Below are positions 7,889 to 15,506 of a stretch of DNA of 64,000 bases, one piece after another. The translations under genes and the position numbers were made by a program. Location of the stretch: NCBI RefSeq assembly GCF_002441885.1, contig NZ_JXJT01000004.1:1-64000 (forward strand). The letters are read 5' to 3'. Every line of letters starts with the position of its first letter. Positions within the stretch are counted from its first letter, which is position 1. The notes beneath the pieces were generated by a model, which was not told the origin of the DNA, did not search any database, and worked only from the letters and a program-made list of their open reading frames with translations. This DNA comes from Pseudolactococcus chungangensis CAU 28 = DSM 22330. Lineage in GTDB: Bacteria > Bacillota > Bacilli > Lactobacillales > Streptococcaceae.

Positions 7889-9193
7889 ATGAGAAAAATA
7901 AGTCTTAAAAAAATTGGTGTACTTGCCTTAGCAACCTTGACAGCTATGAGCGTCTTGACCCTTACAGGATGTGGCAAAAATTCCAGTGGTGAAAAAACTG
8001 GTAAAGACAAAAAAATTACCGTCCTTGTAGAGAGTGGTGGACCTGCTGAAACGGTAGCCAAAAGCACAGCTGCGGCATTTAAAGCGAAAACAGGTTATGA
8101 AGTCATCGTAGACGCGGTGCCGTATACAGGGATGTATGACAAGGTTTCAACTGAAATCAAGGCAAAGGCAGCAACTCATGATGTCGTCAGTTTAGATGTG
8201 CTGTGGCTTTCTGCATTTGAACAAAACTTGCTGCCACTTAACAATCAAGTTGATAAGCAAATCACATCAGATTTCCTACCAACCTTAGAAGCTGGAGGTA
8301 CTTTAAATCAGAACTTGCTGGGCTTGCCAATGTGGCTCAATAGTAAAGTATTGATTTATAGAAAAGACCTTTTTGCAGACGAAACCAATAAAAGTGCTTT
8401 CAAGCAAAAATACGGTCACGATTTGAAAGTTCCAACAACATGGCAAGAATATGAAGAATGTGCCGCATTCTTCACCAAAGATGGGATGTACGGTACCACA
8501 GTATTTGGCATGGCTTCTGGTGATACGGTCTGCAGTTTACTTGACCATGCGTCACAAGCAGGTGCGATGCCTCTTGTCCTTGACGATAAAAACAAAGTCT
8601 TAATTGATGAAAAACCATATGTTGAGGCCTTACAATACCTAGTTGACCTTTATAAATCTGGAGATGTTCCAGATGAGACCTTATCAGTTGCCTCAACAGA
8701 GTCTCAAGAGATGTTCAATAATGGCAAACTCGCCATGCAACTTAATTGGAGTCACCAGTATCCTGCAGCCTATGCCTTAGATAATCAGAATGTTGGTGTA
8801 GCACCAATGATTGGTGGTTCTGCTGGTGTTGCTGCAACGACAGGTCCTTGGTATCAAAGCGTTATGAAAAACTCAGCGCATCAAGATGTTGCAGTAGAAT
8901 ATATTAAATTCATGTATGACAATAATGAAAAATATATGACTGAGGGTTCACTTAAAATTGCAGGCCGAACTTCAGTATATGAGAAATATGGCACTGAACC
9001 GGGTAATGAGCATTTAAATGCTGTTTTGCAAACACTTGATCATAAATATTCACAAAACAGACCCGCTACCCCTTATTGGACAGAAATTGAAGAAGTGCTC
9101 GCTAGTTCGATTCAGTCTGCTCTTTCAGGAAAAGCTACTCCTGAAAAGGCACTCAAAGATGCGAAAACTAAGATAGAGGCTATTGTGGAATAG
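7889..9193 (+). CDS. ABC sugar importer, substrate-binding lipoprotein
   Basis: A 434-aa extracellular solute-binding protein of the CUT1 (family 1) type. The basic N-terminus and hydrophobic signal end in a lipobox (LTGC near residue 27), so it should be lipidated and anchored outside. The mature part has the usual two-lobed pattern (for example VLVESGGPAETVAKSTAAAF). It is the first gene of the operon that continues with two permeases 14 and 13 nt apart, the GH91 and GH32 enzymes and a fructokinase. The substrate is therefore probably a short fructan, an inulo-oligosaccharide or a difructose anhydride (inference). There is no ATPase gene in the operon; an MsmK-like shared ATPase elsewhere is the usual solution in this family. 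Confidence 0.93.
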   Translation: MRKISLKKIGVLALATLTAMSVLTLTGCGKNSSGEKTGKDKKITVLVESGGPAETVAKSTAAAFKAKTGYEVIVDAVPYTGMYDKVSTEIKAKAATHDVVSLDVLWLSAFEQNLLPLNNQVDKQITSDFLPTLEAGGTLNQNLLGLPMWLNSKVLIYRKDLFADETNKSAFKQKYGHDLKVPTTWQEYEECAAFFTKDGMYGTTVFGMASGDTVCSLLDHASQAGAMPLVLDDKNKVLIDEKPYVEALQYLVDLYKSGDVPDETLSVASTESQEMFNNGKLAMQLNWSHQYPAAYALDNQNVGVAPMIGGSAGVAATTGPWYQSVMKNSAHQDVAVEYIKFMYDNNEKYMTEGSLKIAGRTSVYEKYGTEPGNEHLNAVLQTLDHKYSQNRPATPYWTEIEEVLASSIQSALSGKATPEKALKDAKTKIEAIVE

Positions 9194-9207
9194 TTTTAAG
9201 GAGAAAT

Positions 9208-10098
9208 ATGATGCAGTTAATATCCAGAAAAACAATCCTTGCATTCTTTTTGCCGGGTGCCTTGTTTATGGGACTGTTTATGATTTACCCAATTTTTAAA
9301 ATGGGCTTAGACAGCTTATTCAATTTCAATCCAAACGGTTTGAGGGAATTTGTTGGATTTGATAATTATATCAAGGCATTTACGAATGAAAGTTTCTTGC
9401 AACCCCTTAAAAATACATTATTTTACGTTGTAATCGCAGTTGTCGTGGAATTGATATTGGGGACAGTCCTTGCCCTTGTTTTTGAAGCAAATTTTAAAGG
9501 CAATAAAACAATTCGCTCACTGATTCTAACGCCATTGATGATTGCACCTCTTGTGGCAGGACTCATCTGGAAATTGATGCTCAGTTCTCAGTTTGGGATT
9601 ATTAATCAGTTATTGGTAAATGTGGGAATTTTAAAAAATACCAGTCAAATTCTTTGGCTTGCTGATGAAAAATGGGCCTTGCTTTCCTGTACTTTAGCTG
9701 ATATTTGGCTGACAACACCCTTTATGATGTTGATGATTCTAGCAGGATTGCAGGGACTAGACGGTGCTATGCTTGAGGCAGCAACCATTGATGGTGCCAC
9801 TTGGTGGCAGAAGATATTTAGTATCAAATTACCAAATATCAAACCGATTTTACTAACAGCTTTATCTATCAGAATTATTGATGCGGCAAGAACCTTCGAT
9901 ATTGTTTGGGCAATGACACAAGGTGGGCCAAACGGTTCGTCTGAGCTTATTAGTGTCGTGATATATAAGACACTGACCCGTTATAATAAAGTCGGTTACG
10001 CCAGCGCAATGGCACTGATACTAATTGTGGTACTTGTTATCTTCACTCTTGTCGCCATGCAAGGGTTATGGAATCCTAAAAAGAAACAAACTGTATAG
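9208..10098 (+). CDS. ABC sugar importer permease 1
   Basis: A 296-aa inner-membrane permease of the CUT1 MalF/UgpA type, with six or so hydrophobic helices. The EAA loop that docks the ATPase is visible near 190-210 (LEAATIDGATWWQKIFSIKL). ATG at 9208 or 9211, preceded by AAGGAG. It pairs with the permease at 10112 and the lipoprotein at 7889 to import the substrate of the GH91 enzyme encoded next. Confidence 0.93.
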   Translation: MMQLISRKTILAFFLPGALFMGLFMIYPIFKMGLDSLFNFNPNGLREFVGFDNYIKAFTNESFLQPLKNTLFYVVIAVVVELILGTVLALVFEANFKGNKTIRSLILTPLMIAPLVAGLIWKLMLSSQFGIINQLLVNVGILKNTSQILWLADEKWALLSCTLADIWLTTPFMMLMILAGLQGLDGAMLEAATIDGATWWQKIFSIKLPNIKPILLTALSIRIIDAARTFDIVWAMTQGGPNGSSELISVVIYKTLTRYNKVGYASAMALILIVVLVIFTLVAMQGLWNPKKKQTV

Positions 10099-10111
10099 AA
10101 AGGAGTGAATA

Positions 10112-10942
10112 ATGGAGAAGAAAAATAATTTACAGGGAAAACTCATGATAATCATATCGGCAATCTGCGCAGTTATTTGGTTGTTTCCCTATCTGTATCT
10201 CATCAGTTCATCATTCAAACCGGGTGCAGAGGTTGTATCCATACCCGCGAAATTTTTTCCCAAAGTGCTATCTGTGGAAAATTTTACAAGTTTGTTTGAG
10301 CGGATGCCAGTACTACACTATATTTTCAATAGTTTTTTAGTCGCAATAGTCAGCACACTGATTGCCATCATTTTAGGAGCCTTGTCTGCCTATGCTATTC
10401 AACGTTCGGGTGCCAAGCTAGCGAGCTTACTCGTCGTCATTGTGCTCTGCCTGAAAATGATACCGACATCAAGTATTGCCGTTCCCATATATGAACTGAT
10501 TACAAATCTGGGCTTATATGATACTAAGGTGGCCTTGATTATTGTGTATGCAGCAATCAATATGCCTTTTGTCATGTGGGTGATGCTTGGATTTTATGAA
10601 GGGATTCCAGTGACCTTAGATGAAGCAGCTTGTATGGATGGGGCTTCTAGTCTTAAAACCTTTATCTATATCATCCTGCCGATTTGTACGCCAGGACTTG
10701 CGACAGCATTTGTATTCACCCTATTCCTGTCTTGGAATGAGTTTCTACTGTCGTTACTCTTGACCAGTACGAGTGCCAAGACATTTACTGTCGGCTTATC
10801 TGAGTTTTTATCAGCCTATAGCATGGACTTGGGGCCAATGTGCGCAGGTGCGCTTATCTTTAGCTTACCAGTAATGGTCCTGTCAATTGTGGCACAAAAA
10901 TTCATTGTAAAAGGGATTACTGCTGGGGCAGTTAAAGGTTAA
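10112..10942 (+). CDS. ABC sugar importer permease 2
   Basis: A 276-aa permease of the CUT1 MalG/UgpE type with about six membrane helices and the EAA loop LDEAACMDGASSLKTFIYII near residue 170. A strong ribosome binding site (AAAGGAGTG) precedes the ATG. Its TAA stop lies 14 nt upstream of the preferred start of the GH91 gene at 10957, which suggests tight co-expression. Confidence 0.93.
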   Translation: MEKKNNLQGKLMIIISAICAVIWLFPYLYLISSSFKPGAEVVSIPAKFFPKVLSVENFTSLFERMPVLHYIFNSFLVAIVSTLIAIILGALSAYAIQRSGAKLASLLVVIVLCLKMIPTSSIAVPIYELITNLGLYDTKVALIIVYAAINMPFVMWVMLGFYEGIPVTLDEAACMDGASSLKTFIYIILPICTPGLATAFVFTLFLSWNEFLLSLLLTSTSAKTFTVGLSEFLSAYSMDLGPMCAGALIFSLPVMVLSIVAQKFIVKGITAGAVKG

Positions 10943-10956
10943 TGGGAGTGAAGTAT

Positions 10957-12294
10957 ATGACTAATAATAATGTTTATGATGTAACAAAATGGCCGATAGG
11001 CAATCCCTATACTGATATTGGGGAAGTCATCAATAGCATGATTGCGGATATTAAAAGTAGACAGGCAAACACAGATGTAAACGATGGCGGAAAACCTGGT
11101 GCGGTAATCTATCTGCCGCCTGGTGATTATCATCTGATCACTCAAGCGGTGATTGACATCAGTTACTTAAAAATCGAGGGTTCTGGACATGGCTTTACGT
11201 CGTCAAGTATTCGTTTCAATGTTCCTGAAAATGAATGTGCAGATTTGCATGAATTATGGCCCGGAGGCAGTCGGATTCTGAATGATTTACCAGTTGCAAT
11301 AGATGGTGCAGAAGAAGCAGGTGCGGCGATTTTGGTCAGACGCGAGGGCGACCCTCGTATCAGTTCGGTAGAATTTGCTGGTTTTTGTATTGACGGTCTG
11401 CATTTTGTAGACGACGGCTCAGGAGAACCCAATCCAGAAAATACTTATGTCAATGGTAAAACAGGGATTTATATTGCGAGTGCTTGTGATTCTTTCAGGA
11501 TAACAGGCATGGGATTGATTTATTTAGAACATGGTCTCACGATTTATCATGCGGATGCCTTAACCGTTCATGATAATTTCATTGCTGAATGTGGGAATTG
11601 TCTTGAGTTGCGAGGTTGGGGACAAGCTTCAAAAGTAACCGATAATTTGATGGGTGCTGGTTTTAAAGGCTATTCAATTTATGCACAGAATTTTGGTGGC
11701 CTTCTGATTACCGCAAATAATATTTTTCCACGAGGGGCAAGCAGTATCCATTTTGAAGGCGTAACACGCTCTCTTGTGACTAACAATCGCCTTCATGCTT
11801 TTTATCCAGGTATGGTAGTGCTAGAGAAAAACAGTTCGGAAAACTTGATTACTGCTAATCATTTTTTACATGATCATGAACCTTGGGCACCCTTGCAAGA
11901 AAAGAACAACGGCTTAGATGATTTATATGGCTTGCTTTATATCAGTGGTGATCACAATTCTATCATTGGCAACCACTTTTCGGAAATTATTGATGCACAA
12001 TATATCCGACCACTCGGTGCAAAACCGACTATCATTCATCTTGTTTCAGGTAGTGAAAACTATATTGCTAACAACCATGCCGTTGCAACAGCATCACATG
12101 CCAAGATAAGTGATTCTTGCTATGCTGCCCAAGTAGATGCTTTATTGACGACAGAAGTTACCAGCTCACTAGCTGTTACAACAGTCTTGATAGAAAAAGA
12201 ATCAATTAAAAATACAGTTCTTGATTCTGGAAGCGATGAACAGGTTATGATGGATAAGAGTGTCAATGCTTTTAGACCTACGCCGCAAGTATAA
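10957..12294 (+). CDS. GH91 inulin fructotransferase / DFA-III hydrolase, predicted intracellular
   Basis: Right-handed beta-helix glycoside hydrolase of family 91, recognised from strong similarity along its length to inulin fructotransferases (IEGSGHGFTSSSIRFNVPE, ELRGWGQASKVTDN, DSGSDEQVM near the end). The two catalytic acids reported for the family, an Asp and a Glu 11 residues apart, are present as Asp206 and Glu217 (HDNFIAECGNCLE). ATG 10957 is preferred over 10942 because GGGAGTGA lies 7-8 nt upstream; it gives 445 aa. There is no signal peptide, unlike the secreted DFA-forming enzymes, and the gene follows a sugar importer. I therefore infer hydrolysis of difructose anhydride III to inulobiose, as described for the Arthrobacter DFA-IIIase. 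The reverse, DFA-forming activity remains possible. Confidence 0.88.
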   Translation: MTNNNVYDVTKWPIGNPYTDIGEVINSMIADIKSRQANTDVNDGGKPGAVIYLPPGDYHLITQAVIDISYLKIEGSGHGFTSSSIRFNVPENECADLHELWPGGSRILNDLPVAIDGAEEAGAAILVRREGDPRISSVEFAGFCIDGLHFVDDGSGEPNPENTYVNGKTGIYIASACDSFRITGMGLIYLEHGLTIYHADALTVHDNFIAECGNCLELRGWGQASKVTDNLMGAGFKGYSIYAQNFGGLLITANNIFPRGASSIHFEGVTRSLVTNNRLHAFYPGMVVLEKNSSENLITANHFLHDHEPWAPLQEKNNGLDDLYGLLYISGDHNSIIGNHFSEIIDAQYIRPLGAKPTIIHLVSGSENYIANNHAVATASHAKISDSCYAAQVDALLTTEVTSSLAVTTVLIEKESIKNTVLDSGSDEQVMMDKSVNAFRPTPQV

Positions 12295-12339
12295 GTACTA
12301 TAAAATATCATAACAAAACATAGAAAGGTTGTAATAACT

Positions 12340-13815
12340 ATGGAAATTAGTACTGAGCAAAAAAAGTTGACACAAGCAAATGCTTATATTGCTAAAAATA
12401 GCGTTGCTGTGGTCAAAAGCCCATCACGTTTACACTATCACTTTATGCCACCAATTGGCTGGATGAACGACCCAAATGGCTTAGTTTATTTCAACCATGA
12501 GTATCATTTGTTTTATCAATATGATCCTTACGGAGTTGAATGGGGACCGATGCACTGGGGGCATGCTAAGAGTAAAGATGCCGTGCATTGGGAATATTTG
12601 CCTGTTGCCTTAGTACCATCTGAAGACTATGAATTTTCTGAAATAGAACGCGGTCATGGTTGTTTTTCCGGTAGTGCCGTCGTTAGAGATAAGCAATTGA
12701 TCTTGATGTATACAGGAAATGTTGATGGTAGGCATCCCAAACAAACACAAAATATTGCCATCTCTTCTGATGGTCTACATTTTGAAAAATGTCATGAAAA
12801 TCCTGTTATCGCTTCTTTTCCAGAAGAAGGGACAGAAGATTTTAGAGATCCTAAAGTTTGGGAAGAAAATGGTCAGTACTACGCCGTTATCGGCACTAAA
12901 AAGGAGGGGCTAGGGAAGGCTGCCTTATATCGGTCACAAAATCTAGTGAACTGGAATTATCTAGGTATCTGTGCTCAGAGTAATGGTGAGCAGGGAGATA
13001 TGTGGGAATGCCCAGATTTGTTTAAGGTGGATGACCAAGATATTTTGCTTGTGTCTCCGATGTATGGATTGAAAAATAGTAGTCCCCTTGCGATTTCAGG
13101 TATTTTTGATTCTGAAACAGGAAAATTTGTACAAGATGCTTACGATTTTATTGATTACGGTCATGATTTTTATGCCCCACAGACTTTAATTGACGATCAA
13201 AACCGCAGAATTATGATTGGCTGGATGAATATCTGGTTTGCAGAAATGCCAGAGAAAAAAGATGGCTGGGTAGGTGCTATGACAGTCTCCAGAAAATTAA
13301 GCTATCAGAACAACCAGTTATATCAATATCCCGTGAAAGAAATAGAGGAGCTTCGTTATGACGGCGTAAGCACGTCAGAGATAATGATTTCAAATCAAAA
13401 TGACTTTTCAACTCAGCTTCATGAAGCTGCTGATATTGAAATTGAGATTGATTTGGAAAAATCTAAGGCTGAGGTCTTTAGTATTTATTTGAAAGCTTCT
13501 GAAACAGTTGATGAATATATTGAACTTCTTGTAGATCTTACAAAAGGTAAGCTGACATGTATTCGTGAAAAATCTGGGGCAGGAGAAAAAACTGGATCCA
13601 CTGCACCATTTAATCATGAACTTGCGAAATTGAAATTGAGAATTTTAGTAGATACCAATTCAATTGAGCTATTCATTAATGACGGGCAACAGGTAATGAC
13701 AAACAGGGTCTATCCACTTGGGGAAGATAATCTATTTAAGATTATTTCAGAGCAAGCCCTTTATCTCTCACAATTAAACTATTGGAAAATGAAAACAATC
13801 TGGAAGGGAAAGTGA
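12340..13815 (+). CDS. GH32 beta-fructosidase, intracellular
   Basis: A 491-aa glycoside hydrolase family 32 enzyme with all three catalytic signatures: nucleophile Asp44 in WMNDPNG (41-47), Asp170 in FRDP, and acid/base Glu223 in WECPD. The five-bladed propeller is followed by a C-terminal beta-sandwich (from about 350). It has no signal peptide, so it acts on imported sugars. In this operon the likely substrate is inulobiose or short inulo-oligosaccharides, giving fructose; sucrose or sucrose-6-phosphate hydrolysis is an alternative. It is preceded by GAAAGG and ends 6 nt before the fructokinase start. Confidence 0.94.
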   Translation: MEISTEQKKLTQANAYIAKNSVAVVKSPSRLHYHFMPPIGWMNDPNGLVYFNHEYHLFYQYDPYGVEWGPMHWGHAKSKDAVHWEYLPVALVPSEDYEFSEIERGHGCFSGSAVVRDKQLILMYTGNVDGRHPKQTQNIAISSDGLHFEKCHENPVIASFPEEGTEDFRDPKVWEENGQYYAVIGTKKEGLGKAALYRSQNLVNWNYLGICAQSNGEQGDMWECPDLFKVDDQDILLVSPMYGLKNSSPLAISGIFDSETGKFVQDAYDFIDYGHDFYAPQTLIDDQNRRIMIGWMNIWFAEMPEKKDGWVGAMTVSRKLSYQNNQLYQYPVKEIEELRYDGVSTSEIMISNQNDFSTQLHEAADIEIEIDLEKSKAEVFSIYLKASETVDEYIELLVDLTKGKLTCIREKSGAGEKTGSTAPFNHELAKLKLRILVDTNSIELFINDGQQVMTNRVYPLGEDNLFKIISEQALYLSQLNYWKMKTIWKGK

Positions 13816-13820
13816 ATCCA

Positions 13821-14684
13821 ATGTTATTTGGCAGTATTGAAGCAGGTGGTACAAAATTTGTTTGCTCGGTGGGAAATGAACAATTTGAAGTTAAAAATTC
13901 AATCAGTTTTCCGACAACAACACCTAAAAAAACGTTGCAACAAGCGATTGATTATTTTAAGCAGTATGATGTCGCAGCGATTGGGGTTGGGTCATTTGGT
14001 CCGATTGACGTTTTTCAAGGCTCTAAAACTTACGGTTACGTGATGGCAACCCCTAAACCCTATTGGTCTAATATGGATATGATTGGTTTCTTGAAAGCCC
14101 AATTAGATGTGCCTATGTACTTTACAACAGATGTTAATGCCTCGGCTTATGGTGAGACGCTTGCGCAAGATATTCAAAATTTGGTCTATTTCACAATTGG
14201 CACAGGTATAGGTGCTGGCGCTATTCAGCAAGGTCAATTTATCGGTGGCATTTCTCATGCAGAAATGGGACACCAATTTGTTAAACGTCATCCACAAGAT
14301 TTAGATTTCAAAGGTATCTGCCCCTTTCACGGGGATTGCTTGGAAGGTCTTGCGGCAGGCCCCAGTTTAGAAGCACGAACTGGCAAACGTGGTGAAAATA
14401 TAGCATCGGATTCGGAAATTTGGAATATTCAAGCTTATTATATTGCACAGGCTGCGATTTCAGCAACGCTCACTTTAGCACCAGAAAAAATCATTTTCGG
14501 TGGCGGTGTTATGTCCCATGACCACATGATTGCTCGTGTTCGTAAGTTTTTCAAGGTATTGCTAAATGATTATATCCCGACACCACCGCTTGAAGATTAT
14601 CTCCAGCTGACATCAATCGCTAACAACGGTTCAGCGACATTAGGCAATTTTGCCTTGGCATTAGAAGCCTTAAGATCAGTCTAG
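13821..14684 (+). CDS. scrK: ROK-family fructokinase
   Basis: Phosphorylates fructose to fructose-6-phosphate. The ATP-binding start SIEAGGTKFVC, the GTGIGAG loop and the ROK zinc motif (H near 155, then CPFHGDCLEG) are present. ATG 13821 is preferred to 13782 because it gives the usual fructokinase N-terminus (MLFGSIEAGGTKF) and has GGAAGGGAAAG 9 nt upstream, inside the end of the GH32 gene. The result is 287 aa, the normal length. It closes the operon and feeds the products of the GH91 and GH32 steps into glycolysis; a terminator follows at 14688. Confidence 0.94.
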   Translation: MLFGSIEAGGTKFVCSVGNEQFEVKNSISFPTTTPKKTLQQAIDYFKQYDVAAIGVGSFGPIDVFQGSKTYGYVMATPKPYWSNMDMIGFLKAQLDVPMYFTTDVNASAYGETLAQDIQNLVYFTIGTGIGAGAIQQGQFIGGISHAEMGHQFVKRHPQDLDFKGICPFHGDCLEGLAAGPSLEARTGKRGENIASDSEIWNIQAYYIAQAAISATLTLAPEKIIFGGGVMSHDHMIARVRKFFKVLLNDYIPTPPLEDYLQLTSIANNGSATLGNFALALEALRSV

Positions 14685-14687
14685 ATG

Positions 14688-14723
14688 AAAACGCCCTAGG
14701 AATCATGTTGTAGGGCGTTTTTA
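14688..14723 (+). terminator. Terminator of the fructan operon
   Basis: An 11-bp perfect stem (AAAACGCCCTA/TAGGGCGTTTT) with a 12-nt loop runs into T residues, directly after the fructokinase stop. Confidence 0.88.
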
Positions 14724-14799
14724 GTTGAAGAAGATGATTTTTATTTTTGTACATGTGAGTGTTCATCAAAAATGTTAGAGTGACTCTAACAGCAGAAAA

Positions 14800-15021
14800 G
14801 TGACTGATGTGAGCAAATCAAAAGACAATCAAAAAATTTGGGGCGGTATGATGCAGTCATATGAAGAATTAGTTGAGCTAGGTTTAAATGGACTTGAACC
14901 GTTAAAAATAATTTTGAAAGGTTATGTGGCAGACAGTCTAGGGGGGGCTCTGGTGTTTGCATCGTCTGATAAAGAAAAAGCGAAAGCAGAGTTAGAACGA
15001 CATATACTCGGTTCGCTATAA
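14800..15021 (+). CDS. Hypothetical small protein
   Basis: An open frame of 73 codons starting with GTG (14800, or GTG 14809), with no strong ribosome binding site. The product is soluble-looking and helical (KEKAKAELERHILGSL at the end), and I do not recognise it. It stands alone between the fructan operon and a structured intergenic stretch. It may be a small gene or the remnant of a larger one. Confidence 0.35.
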   Translation: MTDVSKSKDNQKIWGGMMQSYEELVELGLNGLEPLKIILKGYVADSLGGALVFASSDKEKAKAELERHILGSL

Positions 15022-15065
15022 AACAAGAACACAACTTTTGAGCTATTTTTTATCACTTCTAGTCA

Positions 15066-15219
15066 ACGGCTAAGCGATAGTCCAGCGACTAAGATTTTTT
15101 TCAAAAATCAAGTCTACTGTACATAGCGTGGCACATAATGCGCTAAAGCGCAAAGTGCCAACGCCAAATCGCTAAGCCACGTTGTCATTAGTTCTTCCAT
15201 AAGTCGCGAACCGCGACTT
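15066..15219. repeat. Structured intergenic element C (nested inverted repeats)
   Basis: Outer arms GGCTAAGCGAT (15068-15078) and ATCGCTAAGCC (15168-15178) pair with one mismatch. Nested inside are GCGTGGCAC/GTGCCAACGC around TGCGC-TAAA-GCGCA. A separate perfect 8-bp hairpin (AAGTCGCG/CGCGACTT) lies at 15201-15219. The GGCTTAGC core recurs at 34934. No coding frame explains this region. Confidence 0.5.
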
Positions 15220-15244
15220 GCTTGGATTTTATGTTATTTTCCCT

Positions 15245-15391
15245 ATGCCGTTTACTACAAATTCAAATGCAACGTATTTGGAAATTATGATGAGTAATTG
15301 GTACCCCTTAGGACTTTTCTTGACAATCACAATCATGCTACTCGGAAAATTAATTGTCTTTATTCAAAGAAGAAGTTCGACCTCTATCTAG
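15245..15391 (+). CDS. Possible small membrane peptide
   Basis: An ATG-started frame of 48 codons with one convincing membrane helix (PLGLFLTITIMLLGKLIVFI) and a basic tail (QRRSS). There is no good ribosome binding site at either candidate start (ATG 15245 or 15287), so expression is doubtful. It may be a small hydrophobic peptide or a remnant of a larger membrane protein. Confidence 0.25.
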   Translation: MPFTTNSNATYLEIMMSNWYPLGLFLTITIMLLGKLIVFIQRRSSTSI

Positions 15392-15461
15392 ACTATCAAC
15401 AGAGACTAGAGCTTGATAGTCAATAATTTCATCTTCCTCAATCCTAAACACACTATTTCCA

Positions 15462-15470
15462 TGCTATAAT
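15462..15470 (+). promoter_or_regulatory. Extended -10 promoter of fbp
   Basis: TGCTATAAT matches the extended -10 consensus and lies 36 nt upstream of the fbp start. No -35 match is visible. Confidence 0.65.
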
Positions 15471-15506
15471 AGACCTATCAAAATCCTATCAGGAAAGAAG
15501 ACAAGC

